NCBI GenBank assembly: GCA_026400815.1
Contig: JAPLOI010000071.1
Span: 1-64,000, forward strand
Direction of reading: 5' to 3'
Length of the DNA stretch: 64,000 nt
Origin: Alphaproteobacteria bacterium
GTDB lineage: Bacteria > Pseudomonadota > Alphaproteobacteria > Acetobacterales > Acetobacteraceae
The notes under the pieces were generated by a model. It searched no databases. It was not told the origin of the DNA and saw only the letters and a list, made by a program, of their open reading frames with translations. This document shows positions 26,118 to 35,258 of the stretch, in pieces. The position numbers were made by a program, and so were the translations under genes. Position 1 is the stretch's first letter. Each line of letters opens with the position of its first letter.

Positions 26118-27446
26118 TCAGGCGCGCATCAGCGGGCCGCGGGTGGTGCAGAAGGCATCCACGGCCTGGGCAAAGCGCTCGCATTCCGCCTCGCCCACCG
26201 GCAGGCTCATCGCCACCATGCCGCGGCGGGCGAGGTAGATGCCGGCGGTGAGCATGTCGAAGAAGAACAGCTCCAGCAGGCCTTCCTCGTTGGCGGAGGT
26301 GGTGTAGCGCCGCACGATCTCGCCGGTGCGGAAATGCGCCTGGATCATGGTGCCCAGCCCGGTGAACTGCAGCGTCACCTTGTGCTTCTGCGCGATCTCG
26401 TTGAGGCGGTTGCGCAGCTTCTCGCCCTTCTGGAAATGCGCCTCCGCCGCCGCACTGTCGAAGATCTCGCCCAGCGCCACCACGCCACCGGCCATGCTGA
26501 GCACGTTGTTGTTGAACGTGCCGCTATGCACCAGCGCGCCGGGCTGGGTGGCGTCGAACGCGTCCATGATCTTGGCGCGGCCGCCGAAGGCACCGATGTT
26601 CATGCCGCCCGCGAGATACTTGCCTAGCGCGGTCAGGTCCGGGTGCACGCCGGTGAGCTTCTGCAACCCGCCGGAGGAATGGCGGCTGGTCATCACCTCG
26701 TCGAAGATCAGTACCATGCCCAGCTCGTCGCAGGTGGCGCGGATGGCCTGCAGGAACGGCACGCTGGCCGGGATGCAGCCGCCGGAGCCCTGCATCGGCT
26801 CCAGGATCACGGTGCCGATGCGGTCCTTGTGCTCGCGCATCAGGGCGACGGTGCCGTCGATGTCGTTGTAGTCGGCCATCACGTAGTCCAGCGGCGCGGT
26901 CATCGCGTTCGGGCCGCCGCCGGTGAAGGTCAGCACGCTGCCATGGTAGCCGCCGCGGAACACCAGGATGCCATCGCGCTTGCTGTGGTGGCGGGCGAGC
27001 GTGATGCACATCATGTTCGCCTCGGTGCCCGAGTTGGTGAAGCGCACCTTCTCGATCGAGGGGAAGCGGGCACACACCAGCTCGGCGAACTTCGGCTCGT
27101 TCTCGCCCACGGAGGCGAGGCCGATGCCGCGGCCGATGGCGGCCTGCACCTTCTCCAGGATGCGGGTTTCGGAATGCCCGAACAGGCCGGCGGTGTACTC
27201 GCCGCAAAGGTCGAGATACGCGTTGCCGTCGATATCCGTCACCTGGCAGCCCTTGCCGCCGGCCATCGCGGTCGGGAAGGGCGAGTAGTACAGGTTGGAG
27301 CGGGTGTTGCCGCCGGGCATCACCGCCTTGGCTTTCTGGTGCAGTGCCGCACTTTTCGGCCGGGCGGCGGTGTAGCGCTCATGCGCCTCGGCGATGGCGG
27401 ACTCGAGATCGCTGTTGCGGGGGGCGGCGACGGTGGTCGCGGACAT
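26118..27446 (-). CDS. Class III PLP aminotransferase (glutamate-1-semialdehyde mutase-like)
   Basis: A 442-residue fold-type I PLP enzyme. Visible are FTNSGTEANMMCITLAR (phosphate cup), GGYHGSVLTFTG, the Asp of LIFDEVMTSR and the Schiff-base Lys in TALGKYLAGGMN near residue 285. It resembles glutamate-1-semialdehyde 2,1-aminomutase but is probably not HemL, since alphaproteobacteria make ALA by HemA condensation. Omega-amino acid or amino-keto substrates are likely. GGGAG lies before ATG 27446. Confidence 0.88.
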   Translation of the reverse strand: MSATTVAAPRNSDLESAIAEAHERYTAARPKSAALHQKAKAVMPGGNTRSNLYYSPFPTAMAGGKGCQVTDIDGNAYLDLCGEYTAGLFGHSETRILEKVQAAIGRGIGLASVGENEPKFAELVCARFPSIEKVRFTNSGTEANMMCITLARHHSKRDGILVFRGGYHGSVLTFTGGGPNAMTAPLDYVMADYNDIDGTVALMREHKDRIGTVILEPMQGSGGCIPASVPFLQAIRATCDELGMVLIFDEVMTSRHSSGGLQKLTGVHPDLTALGKYLAGGMNIGAFGGRAKIMDAFDATQPGALVHSGTFNNNVLSMAGGVVALGEIFDSAAAEAHFQKGEKLRNRLNEIAQKHKVTLQFTGLGTMIQAHFRTGEIVRRYTTSANEEGLLELFFFDMLTAGIYLARRGMVAMSLPVGEAECERFAQAVDAFCTTRGPLMRA

Positions 27447-27532
27447 GGGTGTCTCCCTGGTGCCTGACAAGTCTAGCGAAGGCGGCGCCGGTGCAAAGCC
27501 CGGTTTGTGTCTTCGGATTTGTTATAACGGAT

Positions 27533-28144
27533 TCAAGGCGTCGCCAAGGGGCCAAGCACCGGGCGGTACCCGGCGCGCAGTACGTTCACGGTGCTGCGCG
27601 GGGTGAGTACCGTCACGATGCGCTCCGGCTCGGCTCGAACGGGCGGAAGGTAGCCGTCCGGCGCGAAGGGATGCAGCCGCCCCTGCCACACCAGGGCGGG
27701 TTGCTCGCCGTTCAGGATGAACGCGCCGTCGGGCAGCTCGCCGAGCCGTGCCTCATGGCGGCGCTGGCGGCGGGCGGGGCCGACCCGGTCGGCATGCATG
27801 CGGCGGTTCATCGTGGGCGCGGTCGCGGGCTCGCCATGGGCGCGGCGCCAGGCGAGCTGGAACCGGCGGAACGCCTCACGCCGGCACTCGTAGCAAGGGC
27901 GATGCCCGGCCGCGAGCGCCACGGCCTCGTCGTGAAAAAACAGCTCGGTGTAGCTGTTGCCCCACACGATGCGCTTTCGGCCGTTGAAGCAGGTGAGGCA
28001 GACGAGCCAGGCGTGCAGCGACCAGCGCGCGGTACCCAGCGTCTGGTCTGGCCGGTGGATGCGGCCGCGATTGCCCATGAACATCCCGCGCGCGGGATGG
28101 GCGACGATCTCCCCGGTGGGCATCACGCGGTTCTCCAGCGGCAT
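27533..28144 (-). CDS. Conserved hypothetical protein with paired CxxC motifs
   Basis: A 203-residue protein not assigned to a named family. It has CLTC near residue 49 and CYEC near 84, separated by FFHDEAVALAAGHRP, a plausible four-cysteine zinc site. The C-terminus includes GAFILNGEQPALVWQGRLHPF. AGGGGGA precedes ATG 28144. It is divergent from the SDR gene, with 77 bases between. No function is proposed. Confidence 0.7.
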   Translation of the reverse strand: MPLENRVMPTGEIVAHPARGMFMGNRGRIHRPDQTLGTARWSLHAWLVCLTCFNGRKRIVWGNSYTELFFHDEAVALAAGHRPCYECRREAFRRFQLAWRRAHGEPATAPTMNRRMHADRVGPARRQRRHEARLGELPDGAFILNGEQPALVWQGRLHPFAPDGYLPPVRAEPERIVTVLTPRSTVNVLRAGYRPVLGPLATP

Positions 28145-28221
28145 CGCATCCCCCTGCCCCGCATGTTGCCATCGGGCGCGCGGCGTGCGGCAATCGTTGC
28201 CTCATTCGGGGAGGATGCAAA

Positions 28222-29025
28222 ATGGACTTCACGGGCAAGGTCGCGCTGATCACAGGCGGCGGCGGCGGGATCGGGATCACCACCTGCCTCGGCTTCGCCA
28301 AGCGCGGGGCGAAGGTGGTGGTGGTGGATTACGACGCCGCAATCGGCCAGGCCGCCGCGGCACAGGTGAAGGCCGACGGCGGCGAGGCGATCTTCGTGCG
28401 CGCCGATGTCTCCAAATCCGCCGACGTGCAGGCTTATGTGATGGCGGCAATGGACGCCTATGGCCGCATCGACTGCTTCTTCAACAACGCGGGGATCGAA
28501 GGAAAGGTCACGCCGATCACCGAATACGAGGAGGAGACCTGGAACGCCGTGATCGGGGTGAACCTCACCGGCGTGTTCCTCGGCATGAAATACGTGCTGC
28601 CGATCATGCTGAAGCAGGAAAGCGGCACGGTGGTGAACACGGCCTCCACCGCCGCTTTGTTCGGCGGCCCCGGCATGGCGGCCTATGTCGCCTCCAAGCA
28701 CGGCGTGGCCGGCCTGACCAAGGTCGCCTCCTCCGACGTGGCCCGCTACGGCGTGCGGGTGAACGCAATCTGCCCGGGGCCGGTGGAAACGCGAATGATG
28801 CGCTCGCTGGAATCGCAGCGGAACCCAACCGACCCGGAATCGGTGCACGCCGCCAACGCAGCCGGCATGCCGACGGGGCGGTATACCTATCCGGAGGAGG
28901 TGGCGAACGCGGTGATGTATCTGTGCTCGGACCTGTCCTCCAACATCACCGGCACGCAACTGGTGATTGATAGTGGGCGGTCGGCATCGGGCGGATCGGC
29001 AATTGCGCCACGGAGGAATCAGTAA
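28222..29025 (+). CDS. SDR-family oxidoreductase
   Basis: A 267-residue classical short-chain dehydrogenase. The cofactor motif is TGGGGGIG near residues 11-18, with an acidic Asp after strand 2 (VVVDYD) suggesting NAD(H). NNAG is near 90, the catalytic Ser in NTAST and YVASK supplies the Tyr/Lys pair. The C-terminus has GTQLVIDSGRSA. It is preceded by GGGGAGG. The substrate is unknown. Its stop codon TAA runs directly into repeat R6. Confidence 0.92.
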   Translation: MDFTGKVALITGGGGGIGITTCLGFAKRGAKVVVVDYDAAIGQAAAAQVKADGGEAIFVRADVSKSADVQAYVMAAMDAYGRIDCFFNNAGIEGKVTPITEYEEETWNAVIGVNLTGVFLGMKYVLPIMLKQESGTVVNTASTAALFGGPGMAAYVASKHGVAGLTKVASSDVARYGVRVNAICPGPVETRMMRSLESQRNPTDPESVHAANAAGMPTGRYTYPEEVANAVMYLCSDLSSNITGTQLVIDSGRSASGGSAIAPRRNQ

Positions 29026-29150
29026 GCGGTTCTTTTTTGAAAAAAAGAATCAAAAAACTTTTATCTGTTTGACGCGGGTCCGTCCGCATCAAACAGATGA
29101 AGTCTTTTTGCTTGTTTTTCTTCAGGAAAAGAAGACTCTTGCTTGCTCCA
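29026..29150. repeat. AT-rich two-arm hairpin repeat, copy R6
   Basis: Begins GCGGTTCTTTTTTG at the base after the SDR stop. The central stem is ATCTGTTTGA (29063-29072) against TCAAACAGAT (29089-29098), extended inside by GCGG/CCGC, and differs completely in sequence from the stems of R1 and R4. Arm B is CTTGTTTTTC-TTCA-GGAAAAGAAG, with two changes. Confidence 0.85.
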
Positions 29151-29221
29151 TTCTTCGTTGCGGTTCGGGCATGAGTCATCGCCGCGCGAGGCGGGGTTCT
29201 TGCGACGGATTCGGGGTGAAT

Positions 29222-29602
29222 TCAGGCGGGGGATGACGATGGCGGCGCGCGGGCGGCCGGCGCCGGGCACAGTGCGGGCGCGCGCTGGCCGGACAGGGTC
29301 ATGCCCCGGTTGGGCCTTCCGCGCATGAGCCAGCCGATCTCCGCGCGCAATTGGAGAAGGCGACGCAGGGCATAGGGGTTCTGGGCGGAGTCCAGGTCGT
29401 CGTTGAGGTCGGTATGTGTGGAGAAGAGCCAATCCTGGCGCAGCAGGTGCCGGGTGCGGCACGGGGCCCCTGCCCGCGCGAAGGCGGCGAACAGGGCCAG
29501 CAGCAGGAGCTTCAACGGCGCCGGAATCCGGGCGTGCAGAATCGCCCGCGCCCAGGGGCGCGGTGCGTCGGCTTCGCTCGGTGCGGCGGGTTGGTTTGGC
29601 AT
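29222..29602 (-). CDS. Hypothetical protein
   Basis: About 126 residues with no recognised family. There is one possible membrane or amphipathic helix (APLKLLLLALFAAFARAG) near residue 30, then DWLFSTHTDLNDDLDSAQNPYALRRLLQLRAEIGWLMRG, which looks like a folded helical segment, and a Pro/Ala-rich tail. ATG 29602 or the adjacent GTG 29605 could be the start. An AT-rich stretch at 29637-29690 probably holds its promoter. Confidence 0.5.
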   Translation of the reverse strand: MPNQPAAPSEADAPRPWARAILHARIPAPLKLLLLALFAAFARAGAPCRTRHLLRQDWLFSTHTDLNDDLDSAQNPYALRRLLQLRAEIGWLMRGRPNRGMTLSGQRAPALCPAPAARAPPSSSPA

Positions 29603-29710
29603 CACCTCTAACTGTGCCTGACGCAAGGGCGGTAGGCAAGGAAAAAATTACGTGCGCGGGGTATTTTTGGTTAGCTTGAATGGCGGCGCGGATGTACGAA
29701 AAGGGAGAAA

Positions 29711-29876
29711 GAGTCTTCTTTTTTCTGAAGAAAAAAGAAGCAAAAAAGACTTCAATAGCTGGTGCGGGAGCTAAAAGATCAGGCGTTGGGGGGCGGCGCG
29801 ATGGATTGCTTCGCTGCGCTCCCAATCACGAATGAAAGTTTTTTGGTTCTTTTTTTCAAAAAAGAACCGCTTGCTT
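29711..29876. repeat. AT-rich two-arm hairpin repeat, copy R7, with an inserted second repeat
   Basis: Reverse arm B is CTTCTTTTTTC-TGAA-GAAAAAAGAAG (from 29715) and reverse arm A is GGTTCTTTTTTT/AAAAAAGAACC, ending beside the minus-strand DMT gene stop. The centre is much longer than in other copies and includes GATGGATTGCTTCGCTGCG followed by CTCCCAATCACG. That segment resembles a widespread bacterial intergenic repeat (type ATTGCGAGCGAAGCAATCC), so one repeat seems to have entered another. Confidence 0.75.
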
Positions 29877-30761
29877 TTACGGCGTTGCCTTGCCGCGCAG
29901 TTCCTGGTGCCAGACCATCAGCCCGGCGGTGATGATGATGGCGATGCCGACGAAGGACCATACCCCGGGCACTTCGTGCCAGATCAGCAGGCCCAGCAGG
30001 GTGGAGTAGATGATGGCGCCGTATTCGAACGGGGCCACCAGCGTGGTCTCCCCGATGCGGTAGGCTTCCGTCATCAGCAATTGCGCCACCAGGGTGACGA
30101 GGCCGACGGTGATCAGGCCGGCCAGGCCGATCCAGTCCGGCGTGACCCAGACCGGCAGGCACAGCAGCCCGGCGAGCACGGTGCTGCCGATGCCGAACCA
30201 CATGACGATGGCGCCGTTGCTTTCGCCCTGTTCGCCCATGCGGCGGATGGAGATCATCGCCAGCGCCCAGGTGACGACGCCGGACATCACGATCAGCACC
30301 GGCACCAGCGGCAGCGCATCGGCCCCCGCGGCCCAGGGGCGGACCATCAGCACCACGCCGAACAGCCCGGCCAGCACCGCCACCACGCGCTGCCAGCCCA
30401 CGCGTTCGCCCAGCAGCGGCACGGAGAGGATGGTGAGGAACAGCGGCATGCAGAAGCCAAGTGCGGTGTTGGTGGCCAGCGGCAGGGCGCCGTAGCCGTA
30501 ATAGGCGGTGAGCATGCCGATGAAGCCGAAGATCAGGCGCCAGACATGGCCCATGGGCTTTTTGGGCCGCAACGCCTGCACGCCATGGGCGCGCAGCTGG
30601 ATGGGCAGCATCACCACGCCGACGACCAGGCTGCGGAAGAACATCATTTCCACCGCCGGGTAGCCGGTGGCCAGCGCCTTCACCAGCGCGGCGGAGACCG
30701 TATAGAGGCCCGAGGCCGCCATGACGCACAGAATTGCCCGCCGACGGGTGGCCCGATCCAT
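29877..30761 (-). CDS. EamA/DMT-family transporter
   Basis: A 294-residue protein with ten membrane segments formed by two EamA repeats, the first containing EMMFFRSLVVGVVMLP and PLATNTALGFCMPLFLTILSVPLLGERV, the second LLMTEAYRIGETTLVAPFEY. Family members export amino acids, nucleotides or other metabolites. ATG 30761 gives the typical short N-terminus; the longer frame overlaps the divergent glycosyltransferase promoter region. Repeat R7 begins at its stop. Confidence 0.88.
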   Translation of the reverse strand: MDRATRRRAILCVMAASGLYTVSAALVKALATGYPAVEMMFFRSLVVGVVMLPIQLRAHGVQALRPKKPMGHVWRLIFGFIGMLTAYYGYGALPLATNTALGFCMPLFLTILSVPLLGERVGWQRVVAVLAGLFGVVLMVRPWAAGADALPLVPVLIVMSGVVTWALAMISIRRMGEQGESNGAIVMWFGIGSTVLAGLLCLPVWVTPDWIGLAGLITVGLVTLVAQLLMTEAYRIGETTLVAPFEYGAIIYSTLLGLLIWHEVPGVWSFVGIAIIITAGLMVWHQELRGKATP

Positions 30762-30864
30762 GACGCGGACGCTATCGCGTGACGGGCCGCCCCGGTAGGG
30801 CGGTGCGGCAGGGCTGGGTTGCCCGGCCATGGGAAGATCGGTCCGGCATGATATAGCGCGGGGC

Positions 30865-32010
30865 ATGACCGATCCCGCGAGTCGCTACCCGACCGTGCTG
30901 CAGGTGCTGCCCGCGCTGGAAACCGGCGGGGTGGAGCGCGGCACATTGGAAGTCGCCTCTGCCATCCATGCCGCCGGTGGGCGCGCCATGGTGGCCAGCG
31001 CCGGCGGACGGCTGGTGCCGAACCTGCTGCGGCTGGGTGCTGACCATGTGACCCTGCCGCTCGCCTCCCGCGATCCCTGGCGGATCTGGCGCAATGCCGC
31101 GCTGCTGGAGGAGGTGATCCGCAGCGAAAAGGTGGACATCGTGCATGCCCGCTCGCGCGCCCCGGCCTGGGCGGCGTGGCTGGCGGCGAAGCGCACGCGG
31201 GTGCCGTTCGTGACCACCTATCACGGCACCTATAGCGAGGGGTTTCCCGGCAAGCGCTGGTACAATTCCGTTATGGCGCGCGGCACGCTGGTGATCGCCA
31301 TCAGCGGTTTCATCGCTGAGCTGATCCAGCAGCGCCATGGCGTGCCGCCGGCGCGCATCCGCATGATCCCGCGCGGGGTGGATGTTTCGCAGTTCGAGCC
31401 CGCGAAGGTGAACGGGGACCGGGTGCCGCGGCTGGCCCGCGCCTGGCGGGTGGAGGATGGGCAGCCGATCATCCTGCTGCCGGGCCGGCTGACGCGCTGG
31501 AAGGGCCAGGGCGTGCTGATCCAGGCGCTCGCCCGGCTGCGCAACACCGAAGCCGTGGTGGTGCTGGCCGGCTCCGACCAGGGGCGCCTTGCCTATGCCG
31601 AGGAACTCGCGGCCCTGGCCCGCCGGCTGCGGGTGGAGCACCGGGTGCGCATCGTCGGCAACGTGGACGACATGCCGGCGGCGCTGAAGCTTTCCGATAT
31701 CGTGGTGAACGCCTCCACCCAGCCCGAGGCCTTCGGGCGCGTGGTGATCGAGGGCCAGGCGATGGCGCGGCCGGTGATCGCCACCGACCATGGCGGGGCG
31801 GTGGAAACCGTGGCGCACGGCGTGACGGGATGGCGGGTGCGGCCGAACGACCCCGATGAGCTGGCCGGAATGCTGGACCAAGTGCTTTCGCAGCCCCTGG
31901 CGACGCGGCTGGATATGGGGGAACAGGCGCGGGCGATGGTGCATGCGCGGTTCACCACGGCGGCGATGCAGGCGGCGACGTTGGATGTGTATCGGGAAGT
32001 TCTGGGGTGA
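30865..32010 (+). CDS. Glycosyltransferase family 4
   Basis: A 381-residue GT-B fold enzyme. The N-terminus VLQVLPALETGGVERGTLEVA is the acceptor-side glycine loop. The C-terminal donor domain has LLPGRLTRWKGQG, then STQPEAFGRVVIEGQAMARPV with the E-x7-E donor-binding motif, and TDHGGAVE. It probably adds a sugar in lipopolysaccharide or capsule assembly, in keeping with the GT9 gene that follows. ATG 30865 is preferred by homology to family starts, although no good Shine-Dalgarno is visible. Confidence 0.9.
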   Translation: MTDPASRYPTVLQVLPALETGGVERGTLEVASAIHAAGGRAMVASAGGRLVPNLLRLGADHVTLPLASRDPWRIWRNAALLEEVIRSEKVDIVHARSRAPAWAAWLAAKRTRVPFVTTYHGTYSEGFPGKRWYNSVMARGTLVIAISGFIAELIQQRHGVPPARIRMIPRGVDVSQFEPAKVNGDRVPRLARAWRVEDGQPIILLPGRLTRWKGQGVLIQALARLRNTEAVVVLAGSDQGRLAYAEELAALARRLRVEHRVRIVGNVDDMPAALKLSDIVVNASTQPEAFGRVVIEGQAMARPVIATDHGGAVETVAHGVTGWRVRPNDPDELAGMLDQVLSQPLATRLDMGEQARAMVHARFTTAAMQAATLDVYREVLG

Positions 32011-32169
32011 AAGCCCGTCTGATACCTCCACTCTGGCGGTCATCCGACGGCGATTTTCTGTGCTCCAGTGCTCACGGCCATCAGGCCGCTCCGCTCCGGT
32101 GCTCGCAAATCACCGCCGGCCGGGGCCAGGCAGGCCCCTCTGACTCGCCAGAGCGAGGTCTCAAACGGG

Positions 32170-32230
32170 CTTTTTGGAAGGAAGCGCCTTCTTTTTCCAG
32201 AGAAAAAGAAGCAAAAATACTTTTCCGACT
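32170..32230. repeat. AT-rich hairpin repeat, copy R8 (arm B only), in a 259-base gap
   Basis: CTTCTTTTTC-CAGA-GAAAAAGAAG followed by CAAAAATACTTTTC: reverse arm B with a changed loop and no arm A. The rest of the gap 32011-32269 holds a GC-rich stretch with short dyads (GGCCGGGGCC region near 32117) and no ORF that looks real. A promoter for the GT9 gene may lie in the AT-rich part. Confidence 0.7.
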
Positions 32231-32269
32231 TTGCGCTTGTGGCAGACAATCCAGACACGTTGGCGTCTG

Positions 32270-33172
32270 ATGCGTGTTCTTGTGATTCGTCTGGGGGCGC
32301 TGGGGGACGTGGTGATGTCCTTTGGGCCGTTTGCTGCCATCCGGGCGCATCATCCCGGGGCGGAGATTACCCTGCTGACCACGAAGCCATTTGCCGCGCT
32401 GGCAAATGCTGCGCCGTGGTTTGATCGGGTGGCGATCGACGAGCGGCCGGCGGCCTGGAACATCGCGGGGCTGCTGCGGCTGCGGCGCGCGCTGACGGGG
32501 TTCGACATAGTGTACGACCTGCAGACCTCCGGGCGCTCCGGTTGGTATTTCCATATGGCAGGGCGGCCGGACTGGTCTGGCAATGTGCGGGGGTGCCGGT
32601 TTCCGCAGCGCGGGCCGGAGAGGGAGCGCATGCACACGATCGAGCGGCAGCGGGACCAGTTGGGGATCGCGGGGATTACGGCGTTTCCCGCCCCGGACCT
32701 GTCGTTCCTGACGCAGCGCCAGGTGCCCGCCCTGCCCGCCCGTTTTGCGCTGCTCGTGCCCGGTGCCTCCGCCCATCGGCCGGGCAAGCGCTGGCCGGCT
32801 GCGCGGTATGGCGAGCTGGCGCGGGTGCTGGTGGGGCGCGGGCTGGTGCCGGTGGTGATCGGGGGGAAGGACGAGGTGGCGTTGGCCACGGAGGTACTGG
32901 CGACGTGCCCCGATGCGATCGACCTCACGACGAAAACCGCACTGCTGGATATCTTCGCCATCGCTGCCCGGGCCGCGCTGGTGGTGGGCAACGATACCGG
33001 GCCGACCCATATCGCCGCCGCGGCCGGCTGCCCCGCGGTGGTGCTGTTCTCCCGCGACAGCGACCCCACGATGACCGCGCCGCGCGGGCCGGATGGCAGC
33101 TGGCCGACCGTGATCCGCGTTCCCGTGTTGGCGGACCTGACCGTGGAGAGGGTTGCAGCGGCGCTGGCCTAG
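32270..33172 (+). CDS. Glycosyltransferase family 9 (heptosyltransferase-like)
   Basis: A 300-residue GT9 protein. The N-terminus MRVLVIRLGALGDVVMSFGPF is the hallmark of LPS heptosyltransferases (WaaC/WaaF/WaaQ). The C-terminal domain has LVPGASAHRPGKRWPAARYGEL, and GNDTGPTHIAAAAGCPAVVLF is the ADP-heptose binding block. It acts at the cytoplasmic face of the inner membrane in LPS core synthesis. ATG 32270 has no obvious Shine-Dalgarno. The stop codon is part of a dyad leading into thrS. Confidence 0.9.
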   Translation: MRVLVIRLGALGDVVMSFGPFAAIRAHHPGAEITLLTTKPFAALANAAPWFDRVAIDERPAAWNIAGLLRLRRALTGFDIVYDLQTSGRSGWYFHMAGRPDWSGNVRGCRFPQRGPERERMHTIERQRDQLGIAGITAFPAPDLSFLTQRQVPALPARFALLVPGASAHRPGKRWPAARYGELARVLVGRGLVPVVIGGKDEVALATEVLATCPDAIDLTTKTALLDIFAIAARAALVVGNDTGPTHIAAAAGCPAVVLFSRDSDPTMTAPRGPDGSWPTVIRVPVLADLTVERVAAALA

Positions 33173-33203
33173 GGCGATAGAAGCCGGCTGTTTTTCGCCC
33201 TAG
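33169..33203 (+). promoter_or_regulatory. Hairpin in the thrS leader
   Basis: CTAGGGCGA (33169-33177) is exactly complementary to TCGCCCTAG (33195-33203), with a 17-base loop. The 3' arm runs into the thrS Shine-Dalgarno AGAGGAG (33202-33208), so folding could restrict ribosome access. Threonyl-tRNA synthetases of enteric bacteria repress their own translation through leader structures; whether this hairpin does so is unknown. Confidence 0.45.
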
Positions 33204-33214
33204 AGGAGACCACG

Positions 33215-35149
33215 ATGCCCGCCATCACGCTGCCCGACGGCTCCGTGCGCTCGTTCGACGCGCCGGTTGCGGGCACTACCGTGGCGGCCGCCATCGGGCC
33301 CGGCCTCGCGCGTGCCGCACTTGCCATGAAGATCGACGGCAAGCTGGTTGATCTGTCTACGGTGATCGAGGCCGATGCGAACCTGGTGTTCGTGACGCGC
33401 AAGGACGAGGTGGCGCTGGAGATGATCCGCCACGATTGCGCCCACGTGCTGGCCGAGGCGGTGCAGGAGCTGTTTCCCGGCACGCAGGTGACGATCGGGC
33501 CCTCGATCGAGAACGGCTTCTACTATGACTTCGCCCGCAGCGAGCCCTTCACCACGGAGGATTTCGCCGCGATCGAGGCCAAGATGCGTGAGATCGTGGG
33601 GCGCAACGCGCCGTTCGTGCGCAGCGTGATCGACCGCGACGAGGGGATCGCCTTCTTCGAGGCCAAGGGCGAGAAGTACAAGGCCGAGCTGATCCGCGAC
33701 CTGCCTGGCACCGAGGTGATCACGCTCTACAGCCAGGGCGACTGGATCGACCTTTGCCGCGGGCCGCATATGCGTGGCACTGGCGACGTGGGCACGGCGT
33801 TCAAGCTGATGAAGGTGGCCGGGGCCTATTGGCGTGGCGATCACCGCAACCCGATGCTCAGCCGCATCTATGGCACCGCCTGGCGCGACCAGAAGGAGCT
33901 GGATGCCCACCTGCACATGCTGGAGGAGGCGGAAAAGCGCGACCACCGCCGCATCGGCAAGGACATGAACCTGTTCCACCTCCAGGAAGAGGCGACGGGC
34001 AGCGTGTTCTGGCACCCGAAGGGCTGGAAGCTGTATCGCACCAGCGAGACCTATGTGCGCCGGCGGCTGGAGGCCAATGGCTACGTGGAGATCAAGACGC
34101 CGCAGCTGGTGGATCGCGCGCTGTGGGAGGCCTCTGGCCACTGGGAGAAGTATCGCGAGAACATGTTCCTCGTGCGCGTGGACGAGGAGGAGAAGACGCT
34201 CGCGCTGAAGCCGATGAACTGCCCGGGCGCGGTGATGGTGTTCAACCAGGGCATGCGCAGCTATCGCGAATTGCCGCTGCGCCTGGCGGAGTTCGGGCAG
34301 GATCACCGGTATGAGCCCTCGGGCGCGCTGCACGGGATTATGCGCGTGCGGGCGTTCCAGCAGGATGACGGGCATATCTTCTGCACCGAGGACCAGATCG
34401 GGGCGGAGACGGTGCGGTTCGTGGACCTGCTGTCTTCGATCTACCGCGATTTCGGCTTCGACAGCTTCCGGGTGAAGTTCTCCACCCGGCCGGATGTGCG
34501 GGCGGGGTCCGATGAGGTTTGGGATCGCGCGGAAGGGGCGCTGGAGCGCGCCTGCGCCGAGGCCGGCGTGGAATACGTGATCAACCCCGGCGAGGGCGCG
34601 TTCTATGGCCCGAAGCTGGAATTCGTGCTGCGTGACGCGATCGGGCGCGATTGGCAGTGCGGCACGTTGCAGGTGGATTTCGTGCTGCCGGAGCGGCTGG
34701 ACGCGGAATACGTGGGTGAGGACGGCGCGCGGCATCGGCCGGTGATGCTGCATCGCGCGATCCTGGGCAGCTTCGAGCGCTTCCTGGGCATCCTGATCGA
34801 GCAGTTCGCCGGGCGCTTCCCGCTGTGGCTTTCGCCGGTGCAGGTGGCGGTGGCGACCATCGTTTCCGACGCCGACGGCTATGCGGCGGAAGTGGCGGCG
34901 CTGCTGCGCGCGAAGGGGCTGGAGGTGAAGCTGGATACCAGCAACCAGAAGATCAACGCCAAGATCCGCGAGCACAGCGTGCAGCACGTGCCGGTGATTG
35001 CCGTGGTGGGCCGCAAGGAGGCGGAGCAGCGCACCGTGGCCCTGCGCCGCCTGGGTGGCGAGGCGCAGGAGGTGCTACCGCTGGACGAGGCGGTGGCCCG
35101 GCTGGCGGCCGAGGCGATGGCGCCGGACCTGGTGCGCGGTGCCGCATAA
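33215..35149 (+). CDS. thrS: Threonyl-tRNA synthetase
   Basis: A 644-residue class IIa synthetase in full-length bacterial form. It has an N-terminal TGS domain (1-60, [15 protein letters not shown]), an editing domain with [11 protein letters not shown] near residue 72 and CRGPHMRGT, a catalytic core with [10 protein letters not shown] (zinc ligand Cys) and [16 protein letters not shown] (motif 2), and a C-terminal anticodon-binding domain (from about 540, [13 protein letters not shown]). AGAGGAG precedes the ATG. It charges tRNA-Thr and is followed by infC, a common neighbour. Confidence 0.97.
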   Translation: MPAITLPDGSVRSFDAPVAGTTVAAAIGPGLARAALAMKIDGKLVDLSTVIEADANLVFVTRKDEVALEMIRHDCAHVLAEAVQELFPGTQVTIGPSIENGFYYDFARSEPFTTEDFAAIEAKMREIVGRNAPFVRSVIDRDEGIAFFEAKGEKYKAELIRDLPGTEVITLYSQGDWIDLCRGPHMRGTGDVGTAFKLMKVAGAYWRGDHRNPMLSRIYGTAWRDQKELDAHLHMLEEAEKRDHRRIGKDMNLFHLQEEATGSVFWHPKGWKLYRTSETYVRRRLEANGYVEIKTPQLVDRALWEASGHWEKYRENMFLVRVDEEEKTLALKPMNCPGAVMVFNQGMRSYRELPLRLAEFGQDHRYEPSGALHGIMRVRAFQQDDGHIFCTEDQIGAETVRFVDLLSSIYRDFGFDSFRVKFSTRPDVRAGSDEVWDRAEGALERACAEAGVEYVINPGEGAFYGPKLEFVLRDAIGRDWQCGTLQVDFVLPERLDAEYVGEDGARHRPVMLHRAILGSFERFLGILIEQFAGRFPLWLSPVQVAVATIVSDADGYAAEVAALLRAKGLEVKLDTSNQKINAKIREHSVQHVPVIAVVGRKEAEQRTVALRRLGGEAQEVLPLDEAVARLAAEAMAPDLVRGAA

Positions 35150-35170
35150 CAGGCCCTGGCCTTGAAAACA

Positions 35171-35213
35171 GGTGCTGGCGGCAACAACATGCTATGTTGC
35201 TGCCGTCGGCACC
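35171..35213 (+). promoter_or_regulatory. Imperfect hairpin between thrS and infC
   Basis: GGTGC (35171-35175) pairs with GCACC at the far end, and CGGCAACAACAT pairs with ATGTTGCTGCCG across a 3-base GCT apex with one mismatch. No T-tract follows. It could be a weak thrS terminator, a processing site or a regulatory fold in the infC leader. Confidence 0.5.
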
Positions 35214-35258
35214 TCGATCGCCGCCCCGATAAGACGTCAACTGCCACAGGAGAGAACC

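Noticed and set aside
26118-27446. hemL (glutamate-1-semialdehyde aminomutase for haem synthesis)
   Set aside because: Similar fold, but alphaproteobacteria normally make ALA with HemA; no hem genes are nearby. It is kept as a class III aminotransferase.
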